Shown here in pieces: positions 18,324-28,799 of a stretch of 64,000 bases of DNA (position 1 is the first letter of the stretch; the number at the start of each line of letters is the position of its first letter). The notes under the pieces were generated by a model that was given only the letters and a program-made list of their open reading frames with translations, ran no database searches and was not told the origin of the DNA. The position numbers were made by a program, and so were the translations under genes. The DNA is from Mimosa pudica (lineage: Eukaryota; Streptophyta; Magnoliopsida; Fabales; Fabaceae), in contig JAKELP010000007.1 in the NCBI GenBank assembly GCA_029929735.1, forward strand, positions 19,441,501 to 19,505,500, given 5' to 3'.

Positions 18324-19607
18324 ATGTGTTTTGAAGGTTTTGACCATACTATCCCACCCGTGTTAGAAAATGCCGATTTTTACTTATGGAAGGGTAGGAT
18401 GAAAAGTTTTATACTATCCACGAATTTCAAAATGTGGGATATTTTTGAAAATGATTTTGATTTCAAACCAAGAGGAAACTGGACTGAAAAGGACAAAAAT
18501 TTGTTTTCCTTAAATATTAGAGCAATGCAAATTTTATACAAAGGCTTAACTGAAAATGATTTCCAGAAAATCAAACATTGCTCTAGTGCTAAAGACATTT
18601 GGAATACTCTTGATGTGATATATGCTTCTAACCCATCTCTTGAAAGCACAGCTGTCCAAAGCTCAACTCTTGCTCGTTGTGGATCATCTACTGATGAGCT
18701 TCTGGAAGCTGACATTGAGGAAGCAGGCTTCAGTGAAGAGAGTATCCATTTCTGCCTAGAAGATTCAGAAAGTGAGGTATCTGGATCTGAACCTGAACCT
18801 TCTGAATTGCAAGATGCATACAATGAGTTATATACCGAATATTGTAAACTTGCAAAAGAACTTCTGGGCTTAAAAGAAAAGGATAGAAAACTTGAAAAAC
18901 TAATTTCTTCTTCTACGTCCAAAGTTTCCGAGGTTTCTTTTAAAAAACTAGAGGTTCCGATAGTTAGCCCACGATCGGCAGGGAAAACTTCAACATGTCT
19001 TGAAAAATGTTTTGATTGTAAACACTTGTTGAAGGAAAAAGAAAAGCTTTCAAAAGAAACAGAGATTTCAAAGGAACAAAAAACTTTTCTAAAGAAAACT
19101 AATCATGATAATGATAGAAAACCCCATTTTGATCATCATTCCATTATCTGTCATTATTGTGGTAGATTAGGACATATTTCTCACACATGCAGTCTTAGAA
19201 GAAATTCAAATGTGAGAAATAAGTTTGTATGGATTCCTAAAGGACAAGTAAGCTCCAGTGCTAACCAAGCAGGACCCAAGTACAAATGGGTACCAAAACA
19301 TCCTCCTAGTGCCTTACTTGTGCAGGAAAGATCAAGAGTTCCTCTTACCCCAATAAAGAGAACTCGTGGCGTTGCAGCTGCTGAAAACTCCTGGTACAAT
19401 CATAAGAAGCAATGCGCAACCACCAGGAACAATGGTTCTGTCTCAAGGATGAGCTATCACAAAGTTCCATTCAACTATCCTGAGAAGAACAAGAGAGAGT
19501 GGATTCCTCGATCAACATTGAAAAGACACTTGAATCCTACCTCTCAGAAGAAAGTGCTTCGAACCAAGGATAAGTATAGAAGATCTCCTTGGGAAAGGCA
19601 ATTCTGA
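18324..19607 (+). CDS. gag: Reduced Gag of element B (427 aa)
   Basis: ATG at 18324 (MCFEGFDHTIPP). Same design as the Gag of A: N-terminal half of a copia capsid domain, acidic linker, a Lys/Glu-rich coiled-coil-like region with an extra Cys pair (CFDC), one CCHC knuckle (CHYCGRLGHISHTC, first Cys about residue 276) and a basic C-terminus ending WERQF. It differs from A at many residues yet the frame is open throughout, which argues that the reduced Gag was kept as a protein. The stop is TGA; C has CGA at the same place and reads on. Confidence 0.85.
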   Translation: MCFEGFDHTIPPVLENADFYLWKGRMKSFILSTNFKMWDIFENDFDFKPRGNWTEKDKNLFSLNIRAMQILYKGLTENDFQKIKHCSSAKDIWNTLDVIYASNPSLESTAVQSSTLARCGSSTDELLEADIEEAGFSEESIHFCLEDSESEVSGSEPEPSELQDAYNELYTEYCKLAKELLGLKEKDRKLEKLISSSTSKVSEVSFKKLEVPIVSPRSAGKTSTCLEKCFDCKHLLKEKEKLSKETEISKEQKTFLKKTNHDNDRKPHFDHHSIICHYCGRLGHISHTCSLRRNSNVRNKFVWIPKGQVSSSANQAGPKYKWVPKHPPSALLVQERSRVPLTPIKRTRGVAAAENSWYNHKKQCATTRNNGSVSRMSYHKVPFNYPEKNKREWIPRSTLKRHLNPTSQKKVLRTKDKYRRSPWERQF

Positions 19608-22017
19608 GGTTCAGCAAGACTCAGGACTTTATCTCATCTGAACAATCAGTCAAGTCTTGATAAGCATTCGTCCCTCATAGATGGTGATATCATTCCTACC
19701 TTCCTCTTTACTTGAATAATCACTTGGGTAGTAAATGCATGATAGGCTTAACAGTTTTACTCATATATGCTTAGCGAATCCTTTTAAGAACGCCTTTCAT
19801 GAAAGAAAACAGTTTATGCATTCACCTTGATTTTTGAAAGATCATTTTTGATATACAAACTTTCAAAACAGATTCTGATCCTCTTTAAACCTACTTGGCA
19901 ACCATACCTCATGATAGCACTCAAAAGTTATTTCTGATTTTCCATTTCATGTGGTATCTCTTGCATCAAGCTTTTCAATGCATAAGCAGCTATGGTTTCG
20001 AGAACAATACATCCCTCTTAATTACATCTTTAAGTTCTCAATCTACTAATGATCTCAGTTCAAGTTTGTGGTTTAAGAATGTTGACACAGATTATTGAAG
20101 CTTGAACAATGAGTATGACCAAGAGAGAATGGCAATGAAAATGTCTCTCATCAAGATGTGTGGAATGGCTATACTAAACCTGAGAAACTCTCGCCAATAC
20201 ACATGAGCATTTCTATCCCTTACACATTCTGTTGTGAAATTTATTGGATAGTCTCTCTCGAGTCTGGCATGCATTAGAAATCTTAGGAAATGCCTTGAAT
20301 TAAACTCTGCTAGATCTGTAAAACATGACATAGTATCACAAGCATGCTATAATCTGTATTAATTTCAAGCTTGTTGATATCCTAAGAACAATGAAATCAC
20401 ACTGAGCATATCTGGAAGAACTTGAGCTAAAATTTGGAAATTATTCTCGTAATCATATGCTGAAATTTGGTTGTCTTTGTAAACCAGATTTAGTTTTAAA
20501 AACAAACTATTTTGTGAGCATGAAGATTTCCAGTATTTCATTTTTGTGAGGATGAAGATTTTTCAAAATTTCATTATAATTCACATGTCTTCATGATCTA
20601 ACATGAACATCCTTAGGGCATATTTATTGAACTATACTTGCTTGTGAAACTCTTAAAATATGCCACCTGTTTGATACTCCCTGTACTATCACATTGATAT
20701 TTATCTATGAGGGTATAAATAGAGTTCATGTCTTGATAGTGAAACTATGTGAACGTATAGACAATTTCAAAAGTAGCTTTCACATAATCATTGCTCATAT
20801 TTTCTTAAACCAATTAGCAAGCATGATTTCTTAAAATTATTAACATTTGCTGATTAACGCAGATTGACTTGTATGTTCTGTGGATGGTCTCCAATGTTAA
20901 ATCTTAAGTTCTTTCACTGACCATCAGGAAGCACTTGTTTCCTCAAGCACATGCAGGACCAATCATCAAGTTTGAGCAAGGTTGCTTTCGCAACAATCGG
21001 CGTCTTCGATAGCAGGCCAACTATTGAACCATGGGAAGAGTAGAGTGACTGCTCAGTCATGTCTGCTTGTGGTTGTAGCTCAGCTTGCCGAAGCGAATCA
21101 TCAAAGCACTTGCGCTAAAGGTTTCCACTTGAGATAGCACACCTCTTGAAGATGTCAGGAAGCAGGCTTATCTGCGTATGATTCAGAATCCTAAGTCTAA
21201 TAGAGTATGAGGATTCCTCATCTGTGGTAACATCTACACCTTACCATCGCTTATATATGATGCATACATGGCATTGGTAAGGGTGTCAATTTAAGATTTT
21301 TTTTCTCTGCATTGATTTCAAAAATCATTCACTGTCTTAGAAAATCATCCTAGCTCACACATCTGTATTCTTTATATGACACGCTGGAAAGTAATTGATA
21401 ACATACCTCTCTTATATGCTTCCTTGCTTGATTTTGTGATGATTAATCTTAATATAGAAGAGACATTACTTGATAATGATCTCTTGAAAATAGAGAGTTA
21501 CATGCTGTCATCGATAATAAACTCTCGAGATGCTGTGATGCAATTTGTTTGGAAATTACTTTTGGGATTTTAATCTCACAAATTTCATTGATTTGGTTTC
21601 ATTTCATAGCGTTTCACAAATTTCACTTGGCATTCAACCATTTCATTTGATATCACAGGTTCAAACTCACATATTTCATTTGATTTCATTTGGTATCACG
21701 AATTTGAAATCACAAATTTTCAATTGATATCATAATCATAATTTTAAACGCACCAAAATTATTTTGATATCATGATTAGCTATCCTCCATAATGTTTAGG
21801 GAGAACACAATCATTTAAGATCATGAATCATTATTGTTATCCCTTGTTAATTCTCGTATATTGTATTGAATAGTCTAGAACAAATCTTTATTAACGGTAC
21901 ATAGGGAAAAATATTAGGTTGAAAGCTCATTCCTGGAAGAACGATAGAAGTGTCCCCATCCCTCAGGCTAGCTTGCATTTGTTGAATTTTGATGAAGCCA
22001 AAAGGGGGAGAGAGATG

Positions 22018-22092
22018 AGACATGAGATGTCTAGAGATAAGACATTAGATGAGATATAAGATGTCTAGCTAGAGATGAGACATGAGATGTCT
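22018..22092 (+). repeat. Paired hairpin repeats before the polypurine tract of B
   Basis: AGACATGAGATGTCT occurs exactly at 22018-22032 and 22078-22092, a 6-bp stem with GAG loop, in an AGAGATGAGA-rich minisatellite. C has AGACATCTCATGTCT (37884-37898) and a variant (37906-37920). Confidence 0.75.
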
Positions 22093-22207
22093 AGAGCTGA
22101 GAGATAAGATAAGATAAGATATCCGGGGAGCTGGGGAAAGAAATATAGCTCTAGGAGTGATCTAAGTTTAATTATGTTCTCTAGTCATCTATGGGTTTGT
22201 CATCATC

Positions 22208-22221
22208 AAAAAGGGGGAGAA
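22208..22221 (+). promoter_or_regulatory. Polypurine tract of B
   Basis: AAAAAGGGGGAGAA right before the 3' LTR; identical in A (29053-29066) and C (minus, 37762-37775). Confidence 0.88.
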
Positions 22222-24794
22222 TGTTAGAATCTTAAGTTTTGATGGTGACTAAGATGTGATATGGTCTAATACTTAAGAGAACATAATCAACACTTAGGAA
22301 GGATTAGATGACATGGTTAGAATCCTGAGTTAGATCACTTGCGAATGCAAGATCACTTCCGGATGGACTAGGACTAGCGCTCGCGGATGAATGTCTCATC
22401 CCTCAGCGACAGCAAGCACTTCACTTAGTCATAACTCAGTCTAGGAGCATTAGGTGTACAAAACCCTTGAGACTAAGTTAAGACTCAACCGGAAGTAAAA
22501 TTGCTTCCTGATAGATTTAGACTGGCGCAGGCTGACAGAATAGATTTCACTCCAAGCGTCAGTGAGTCTACTTCGCCAAGTGAAAGCACTTCCTGTTAGA
22601 TTTAGACTGGCGCAGACTGATAGAATTGAATGACCCCAAGCGCCAATGAATCAGCCTCGTCAAGTGAAAATTACTTCCTGTTGGATTTAGACTGGCGCAG
22701 GTTGATAAACTAGAGATAACCCCGAGCGTCAGTGAAAATGCAACATCAAGTGAAGTTGCTTCCTGTTAGACTTAGACTGACACAGGCTGATAAAAGAAAT
22801 ATAACCCTAAGCGTCAGTGAGTTCACCACGACAAGTAAAAGTGCTTCCGATAGCTCAGTGACTAGCGCTGACTGTTAGGAGTGAAATAGACTAAGCGAGA
22901 GCAAGTCATGGTGAACCAGATCCTTCATCAAGTGAAAGTACTTCCGGATGTAGAAGTGCTTCCGGATACATCCTAGACTAAGTAAACTCCCACTTCATGA
23001 TTGTGTGTTGACTTAATATACATAGCATGAACAAATGACACACTGAGTCACTTAGGAAGACTTAGAGTAAACTAACGAGACTTAAGCTGACTATTGGAAT
23101 AGAGATCCCTTAGAGTCAGTAGACATTACACTAAGTCAGAACATAGTCTAAGTAAGACTACTTCCCATAGCAAACTTCCCACAACATGTATAGTTTTACT
23201 ATATCTGATTATATATATTGCTATGTTGGACTAACCAGTATGTGCAGAACTTAATCACACTTCCGGATGCAACTGAGCTTCCGGATGCAGAGACTCTTGG
23301 CATTGGATTTCAGAGATTAACCCTTGCAGAGCAAGATTGCCACTTCCGGATGAACGATGATCATCCGTCAGCAAGAGTACAAGAGAAAATGTCACATACT
23401 CAGAAGTAAGAATGCTTTTGTCAGAGCAGAGGTGTCAGGACTACTTTTCAGAGATAAAGCAAGTCAACCCTGCTGAGCATTTAAGAAGATGTTCCTTCCA
23501 ACGGTAACAAGAGGATAACAGATATTCAAACAACATTGTTACCTACCAAGCATGAGGAGTATGAGAAATAAGGAGAACATAATCTGAAGATTCTTTCATG
23601 GTGACAAAGCTCATACTACCCACAAGAATCAGAGTCCATAAGAGAGCATCCAATAGCAAAGCGCTCTTATCATTCATGGACAAGTGCTTGGAAGACAAAG
23701 TTCCTCTATGTGATAGCAAGCAGAATGTTAGAGTCCACGAGCTTCACTTCAGATAGCAAGAGAGCTTCCGATAGTAAGTCTCTTAGCATCCTGGACTTAT
23801 GCTTGAGGAACGAAGTCCTCATCTGACAACAAGCAAGAGTCAGACCGTACAGTGTATAGATGTCAGAACGACTTTTGCCAGAACAGTGTTGTCAGAACAG
23901 TGTTGACAGAACAGCTGGTCAAAGCACCTTTTCAGATAAAGCAAAGTCAACCCTGCTGTGCATTTATGAGGACAACGTAAACAAGGCCCCAACGGCTATA
24001 TTCAAACGGCCTTATTGTCTCTCCAACGGTTGGATAATCAGAGGCTGGTATAAAAGGAGATATTCTTCATTTCTGAGAGGAGGCGAGAAAGAACGTCATG
24101 AGTTTGATAAGCAAGAGAAATAGAATGAAGAAGCTCAAGCCTACTATCTGAAATATCCTTCTCATCTCCTACTCTCTGATTATGAAGTTGTAATACTCTT
24201 AGAAAAGATTAGTGGAGAGCAATCATTGTACTTAAGTGAGTAACATAATCTGTTCATTAAGTGAACCCACTTAGTTGAGCTTAAGTGTATATCACAATCA
24301 GTTCATAGAGTGAACGTAGTTGTTATCTTACATTTGTAAGGGGGAGCATTCAGAGGATCTCTGAATCTCCATAGGTTGCAAGTGAGCCCGCAAAACTTGT
24401 GGTTGTAAAGGTTGCAAGTAATCCCGTAAAACTTGCGGTAAGGTTTGCAGGTGAACCCGTTGTAAAACCTGTGGGTTGTTAGGTGAACCCGTGCTCGTAA
24501 AACCTAAATTGTAAAGGCTTCTCTTGTGCCCGGTTTAAACAAGAATAGTGGATTGGAAATCTCAAGTGTAGCTTGGGGACTGGATGTAGGTCTGGGTGAC
24601 CGAACCAGGATAAATTTATGTGTGTATAAATTTACATTCAAACAATCTATTTTGCATCACATAACATACTGACTTGTGCATACCATTACTTATTAACATC
24701 ATCACCAAGCACAAGCAGTCTTTCGAAAAAGAAATAAAGTTTTTATTCCGACACCCAATTCACCCCCCCTCTTGGGTGACAGCCACGCATTTCA
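22222..24794 (+). repeat. 3' LTR of B (2573 bp)
   Basis: Near-identical to 15652-18243; lacks an 18-bp duplication-like segment (CTTCTGATTGTAAGAGAG at about 17058) and one C of a C run. Confidence 0.95.
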
Positions 24795-25565
24795 CAAAAG
24801 AGTATGAGTAAAGTTCATGACTTGAGAGTGAAACTATGTGAAATTGTGAACAAAATTTTCAAAATATGTTTTCACTTTATTAATGCTCTGTTATACGAAA
24901 CTATCACTGAGGGTTGATTAATTTATCCTTATAAAGAGACATTTGGAGATGAAGTTTAAATTCTCAGCAAACATCTGTACTTAATTATTAAAACCTGCCA
25001 ACTGTGCTAACTTAGGCATCGAAGTGCCAACCTTAAGTCTTGCAGGTCCCTCAATGTTAGATCTTAAGTAAGTACAATCGGAAGCAAAACCACTTCCGGA
25101 TGCTCTCGTGCTGACGCTGAATGACTACTCAAGGCAACCAAGAGCGCCTGTCTAACCGGAAGCAAAACCACTTCCGGATGATCACTCGCTGACGCTGGAT
25201 GATGGAACCAAGAGAGCACCAGCACCAGTCCAAGGGACACGTCACTTCAGAAACGTTTCAACTCCCTCTATGAGACGTTGTGCCTTCTCTGACTAATTGA
25301 AGCAACACGTGTCATCAGGTGTGTCGTTTCAACTTAAAAACTTACGTTACCCAATGTGTGAAATTTGAAAGAAGATGCCCATTTTATCCTCAGAAGTTTT
25401 ATCTATAAATAGATGTCATTTTTCACTTTCACTTTTTACTTGCATCATTCTCACTCGCACCTTTTCTCTGAAAATTTACTTCATCTTCTTCATTGTGTTC
25501 TTCATCTTTCTCTATATACTCCTCGCATTTCATCTCTTTTTTTTTACCACAACATTCATACAAAA
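24795..25565 (+). promoter_or_regulatory. A spacer and promoter-like block before ORF3
   Basis: After the CAAAA duplication the A spacer resumes. From about 25020 it is alike to the post-pol region of SIRE-2 (minus, 45950-45487). It has an ACACGTGTCA G-box/ABRE-type motif (25305-25314), a TATAAATAG box (25404-25412) and a pyrimidine-rich leader up to CAAAAATGGCC. Both boxes are kept in SIRE-2. This looks like a separate RNA polymerase II promoter for ORF3; inferred from motifs only. Confidence 0.55.
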
Positions 25566-27935
25566 ATGGCCGGTTCGAATGAATCCAACCCAGTTACCCA
25601 GAAAGCCTCTTCATCCAAGAAACATAAGTCGAAATCTGAGAAATCAAGTCACAAGCACTCTGGTAAATCTGGGCATCATGAAGAACATCGCGATGAACAT
25701 CATGAACATCGTGAAGTTTCTGGGCAAACACCAGGGCAGGATGAAAACGTTCAGGGTCAGCCTGGAACTTATGGTCGAGTGGAACAGGTAGTGGGTTCTG
25801 AACAAGAGAGGGATGCTCAGAGAAAAGGAAAGAAGAAGAAGGTTCAATTTGCTGAGGAGCCTTCCTACAAGAGGCAGAGGGTCGAGGAAGATGATCCCAC
25901 AGTATATAGAGATGGGGCATTGGAGAGTGTGACCGCCGAATTTGAGACATCCACTCCCACCCTAAACCATGGCCTGTTCATCAATCTGGACAAGATGGAT
26001 GAACTAGGGTTTCCTCATCTGCGCCCTTACTTGGAGAAGTATATGTCTTGGCTGGGCATCAACCAGGACTACAACGTCAACGTCTTGCGAGTCTTCTGCC
26101 AATCCCTCTCTGGCAGGGCCAAGTACAGGAAGGTTGATGGGAAAGAGCAAATCCACAAACTCTCCTTCTCCGCCACAGTAAGGGGGAGAACCTTCAGGTT
26201 CACGTGGAAGACACTGAATGAGTTAATGGGGATAACAGATGAAAGCATGAATGAGTGGCTATATCCAGAGGTGCACAAGTACAGCAAGGAGGATCTTGTG
26301 ACACTATATGGCACCGATGACAAAAAGGTGTTCAAAATGTCTGATTCATACAGACTGCTGTACTATGTTTACTCCCGGATGATGACTCACAAAGGGAGTA
26401 ACTTCAATGAGTTCGCCAACATTGACAACCCTTGGTTCCCCAGACTTCTCAAACAACAACCTATCAATCCTGGTCAGTTGATCTGCTTAGAGCTTCAGAG
26501 ATGGCTGACCAATGACAAGTCTGGCCATCTTCCCTATCCCACCATCATTGCCTTCCTCCTTGAGAAGCATCTGATCAAGGCTACATCTGCTGTGGAGGAA
26601 GAGAATGTCAAGTGTAAGCCTGTGGGAGCAACCAATATGGCGAAGATGGGGATCAAGTATTTCAAGCCTCCTAAGCCCACTCGCTCACGCTCACAAGCCA
26701 GTAGTGGTTCTGGCACTTCAGCCCCCTCTGCATCTGGAGCAGGGGATCAGGAAGTTGACTCTCATGCTGGGCCAAGCCGTATCGCAAGAGTGCCAGCCTC
26801 TGTTAGGGCTTTTGCCGAAGAAGTAAAGGAAGAGCTTCTCCTCAGATTGCCTGAGTCCTTGGTGGGTCCTCTCCGTGCTGAGTGTGAAGCTGGTTTCCAG
26901 CACCAAGGGGAGCGGATCCAGCGGCTCGAGGACAGAGTAGAACAGCTTGAGAATCACCTTGCCAGGGTGGATGCAAAGTTGGATCTCATTCTCCAACACC
27001 TACAAATTCCCCAACCATCTCAAGGTAACCTACCACCTCCTCCTCCTCCTCCTCCTCAAAACCCACCTCCTCCTCCTCAACTTCCCCCTCCTCCTCCACC
27101 TAACCCTCAACAATCTCAGCCACCACCACAACATGACCAGCAAGCCCCACCATCACCAAACAATAACCACCAATCCCAACCTTCCCCTACCCATGACCAA
27201 GAAACCCAAGACTCACCTCAACACTCCCCATGCCATTCTCCTAAGAACTTCTCATCCTCCCCTTCCTCTTCCTCATCCACACCCATTCTCTCACGCCCTG
27301 GCGCCCCCACACGCTCTCCAGTCCGTTTCTCCAACCCTACTCATCCAAGCCCTAGACCCATAGAATCTGACACAGCCATTCACCCCCTCAGCCAACCATA
27401 CAGCGAGTATCCCCGCCTTCAACCACTCACCGATGACCATTTACCTTTCACCCCAGACTCCACCAACTACGAAGAATACTCATCCACTCATCCCTACGAG
27501 GGTATCCTTGTCACCCCCAATTGGTTTTCCAATCCTCCTCAAACTCCAGAACACCTATCCTCTCCCACATCCTCTACCTCTACCCTCTCACCCTCCCCTC
27601 CTAAGAGATTTGGCCCTGAGCCACCTCCACCCTCCTCATCCACTCCATCCCTGGCACTCACCCTTGTTGATGATGACAAAAGGGGGAGAAATGTTATGTC
27701 TACTCTTCGCCTAAGTATGGCCACAAGGGATGTTCTGAGCCAGCCATCACTCTGGATTGATGAAGATATCACGGCCGCCCTGCGTCGTGCATTTGAATCT
27801 CAGAGGCTGAGTGGTGCAGAAAGCCTCATAAGAGGAGAGGCCATCCGTTTCATGCAGCAGAAGAAAACGGATGAGCAAGGATCACATTTGGAGATGGTTG
27901 TATTTGGGCAGAATGAACAATCCTCACAACCTTAG
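25566..27935 (+). CDS. ORF3 of element A, first 789 codons up to an amber stop
   Basis: I choose ATG at 25566 (MAGSNESNP) over the in-frame ATG at 25413: SIRE-2 has the same start context but not the upstream one, and a TATA box lies just before 25413. Layout: basic, His/Glu-rich N-terminus (KKHKSKS, HREEHRD type); a globular region about residues 120-360 with INPGQLICLEL and LPYPTIIAFLLEKHLI; a short coiled coil; a proline-rich stretch from about residue 489; Ser/Pro-rich linker. By position (after pol in SIRE-2) it matches the env-like ORF of Sireviruses, but I see no convincing transmembrane segment. The globular part recalls 'putative plant transposon protein' domains; unverified. It ends at TAG 27933-27935 with the frame open beyond. 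Confidence 0.75.
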   Translation: MAGSNESNPVTQKASSSKKHKSKSEKSSHKHSGKSGHHEEHRDEHHEHREVSGQTPGQDENVQGQPGTYGRVEQVVGSEQERDAQRKGKKKKVQFAEEPSYKRQRVEEDDPTVYRDGALESVTAEFETSTPTLNHGLFINLDKMDELGFPHLRPYLEKYMSWLGINQDYNVNVLRVFCQSLSGRAKYRKVDGKEQIHKLSFSATVRGRTFRFTWKTLNELMGITDESMNEWLYPEVHKYSKEDLVTLYGTDDKKVFKMSDSYRLLYYVYSRMMTHKGSNFNEFANIDNPWFPRLLKQQPINPGQLICLELQRWLTNDKSGHLPYPTIIAFLLEKHLIKATSAVEEENVKCKPVGATNMAKMGIKYFKPPKPTRSRSQASSGSGTSAPSASGAGDQEVDSHAGPSRIARVPASVRAFAEEVKEELLLRLPESLVGPLRAECEAGFQHQGERIQRLEDRVEQLENHLARVDAKLDLILQHLQIPQPSQGNLPPPPPPPPQNPPPPPQLPPPPPPNPQQSQPPPQHDQQAPPSPNNNHQSQPSPTHDQETQDSPQHSPCHSPKNFSSSPSSSSSTPILSRPGAPTRSPVRFSNPTHPSPRPIESDTAIHPLSQPYSEYPRLQPLTDDHLPFTPDSTNYEEYSSTHPYEGILVTPNWFSNPPQTPEHLSSPTSSTSTLSPSPPKRFGPEPPPPSSSTPSLALTLVDDDKRGRNVMSTLRLSMATRDVLSQPSLWIDEDITAALRRAFESQRLSGAESLIRGEAIRFMQQKKTDEQGSHLEMVVFGQNEQSSQP

Positions 27936-28799
27936 TCATCATCAGAGCCTCCTCCAACTAAAACAAGTAGAGAGATGGTTGAGGAAATCATGATGAAGTG
28001 GGGACTCAAGAGACCCAACCATCCTCCCATAGTGATAGCCAAGCCGGTTCCTGCATCTTCTGGGCAAGTGTCTGAGAGTCTTTCATCTGAGCAGTCATCT
28101 GTCCCTCCTCCCTCGTCTGAGCCAGCAACCAGATTCAGTGAGACCAGAAAGAAGGCCGTTGCTAGGAAACGTGCCAGGAAGTTAATTGCCACCACTGAAT
28201 CTGATGAGCCTGAGGAAGAGACTCCATCTGACCTACCTGAGCAAGGGACTTCGACTGCCCAGGTTGAGCAAGAAAATCCAGTGGTTCAAGCGGTTCCAAT
28301 TCTGAAGGAAGTCAAATTGGAGATTGAAGACATGACTCCTGAGGAATTTGAGAAGTTTGGATTCACAGACAAGCTATCCTTTGGTCAGATGGCTTGCCTC
28401 GATGCTGAAAGAGCAAGTGCCTTGCCCACTCCTCCAATTAGCAAGAGCAAAGGGAAGAGCAAAGGGAAAGGAAAAAGGAAAGCCCAGGAAGTTGAGGAGG
28501 ATCCCAACTTCCCTGTATGGAATGTGAAAATCCGGGCTGTTCACTATCCCAATGGAGAGGTCCTCTACTTCGACGATGCTACTGGGTTCCCTGGGTATGA
28601 AGAAGTAGAGAACCTAAAAAGAGCATTCGAGGAGTCTGTCGAGTCAGAGAGGCTCAGAAGGGAAAAGGCAGAAAAAGAGCTTCAAGAGATCATTGCCCAG
28701 ATAGACCAGAGTGAGCGTGAGGCCAAGATAGCCCAACTACAAAAAGAAAATGAAGAGAGGCAAAAAGAGAGGGAGAGGAAAAAGAGACACAAACTATAA
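27936..28799 (+). CDS. ORF3 continuation after the amber stop, coiled-coil C-terminus
   Basis: Same frame as 25566-27935, separated by one TAG followed by TCATCATCA. Contains a Pro/Ser linker, a basic patch (KKAVARKRARK), an acidic part, a Lys/Gly-rich patch (SKGKSKGKGKRK) and a strongly charged coiled coil of about 55 residues at the end. Either a nonsense mutation split the gene or the stop is leaky; the context after it is not the CAR-YYA readthrough type, so mutation is likelier. Confidence 0.7.
   Translation, partial: SSSEPPPTKTSREMVEEIMMKWGLKRPNHPPIVIAKPVPASSGQVSESLSSEQSSVPPPSSEPATRFSETRKKAVARKRARKLIATTESDEPEEETPSDLPEQGTSTAQVEQENPVVQAVPILKEVKLEIEDMTPEEFEKFGFTDKLSFGQMACLDAERASALPTPPISKSKGKSKGKGKRKAQEVEEDPNFPVWNVKIRAVHYPNGEVLYFDDATGFPGYEEVENLKRAFEESVESERLRREKAEKELQEIIAQIDQSEREAKIAQLQKENEERQKERERKKRHKL

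Larger units (their letters stand above)
19608..22221 (+). other. Post-gag non-coding region of B
   Basis: 2.6 kb without a credible gene. Parts match the A spacer and C in reverse orientation. It holds a TTTCATTTGGTATCA-like array (21580-21740), two AGACAT/ATGTCT hairpins (22018-22032, 22078-22092), a PPT-like copy (22000-22013) and the true polypurine tract (22208-22221). A TATAAATAG at 20714-20722 has no ORF behind it. Confidence 0.7.
15652..24794 (+). mobile_element. B, gag-only SIRE-type element, complete
   Basis: Length 9143 bp; LTRs 15652-18243 (2592 bp) and 22222-24794 (2573 bp); target duplication CAAAA at 15647-15651 and 24795-24799, inside A. The LTRs differ by an 18-bp indel near 17060, one C in a C run, and about five single bases, so insertion is recent. 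It has a primer site, gag and polypurine tract but no pol and no third ORF. This is the plan called TR-GAG in the literature: long terminal repeats, gag only. Confidence 0.95.

Noticed and set aside
20092..20331. Antisense ORF of 79-84 codons shared by B and C (C copy 39718-39972)
   Set aside because: Between the two copies most base changes alter the amino acid and only about two are silent, so there is no sign of selection on the protein.
20714..20722. TATAAATAG in the B spacer as a second gene promoter
   Set aside because: No ORF follows it in B or C; may be a relic.
25413..25565. Upstream in-frame start giving ORF3 a 51-residue hydrophobic N-terminus (signal-peptide-like)
   Set aside because: The ATG directly follows the TATA box, is absent in SIRE-2, and the ATG at 25566 has the better context.
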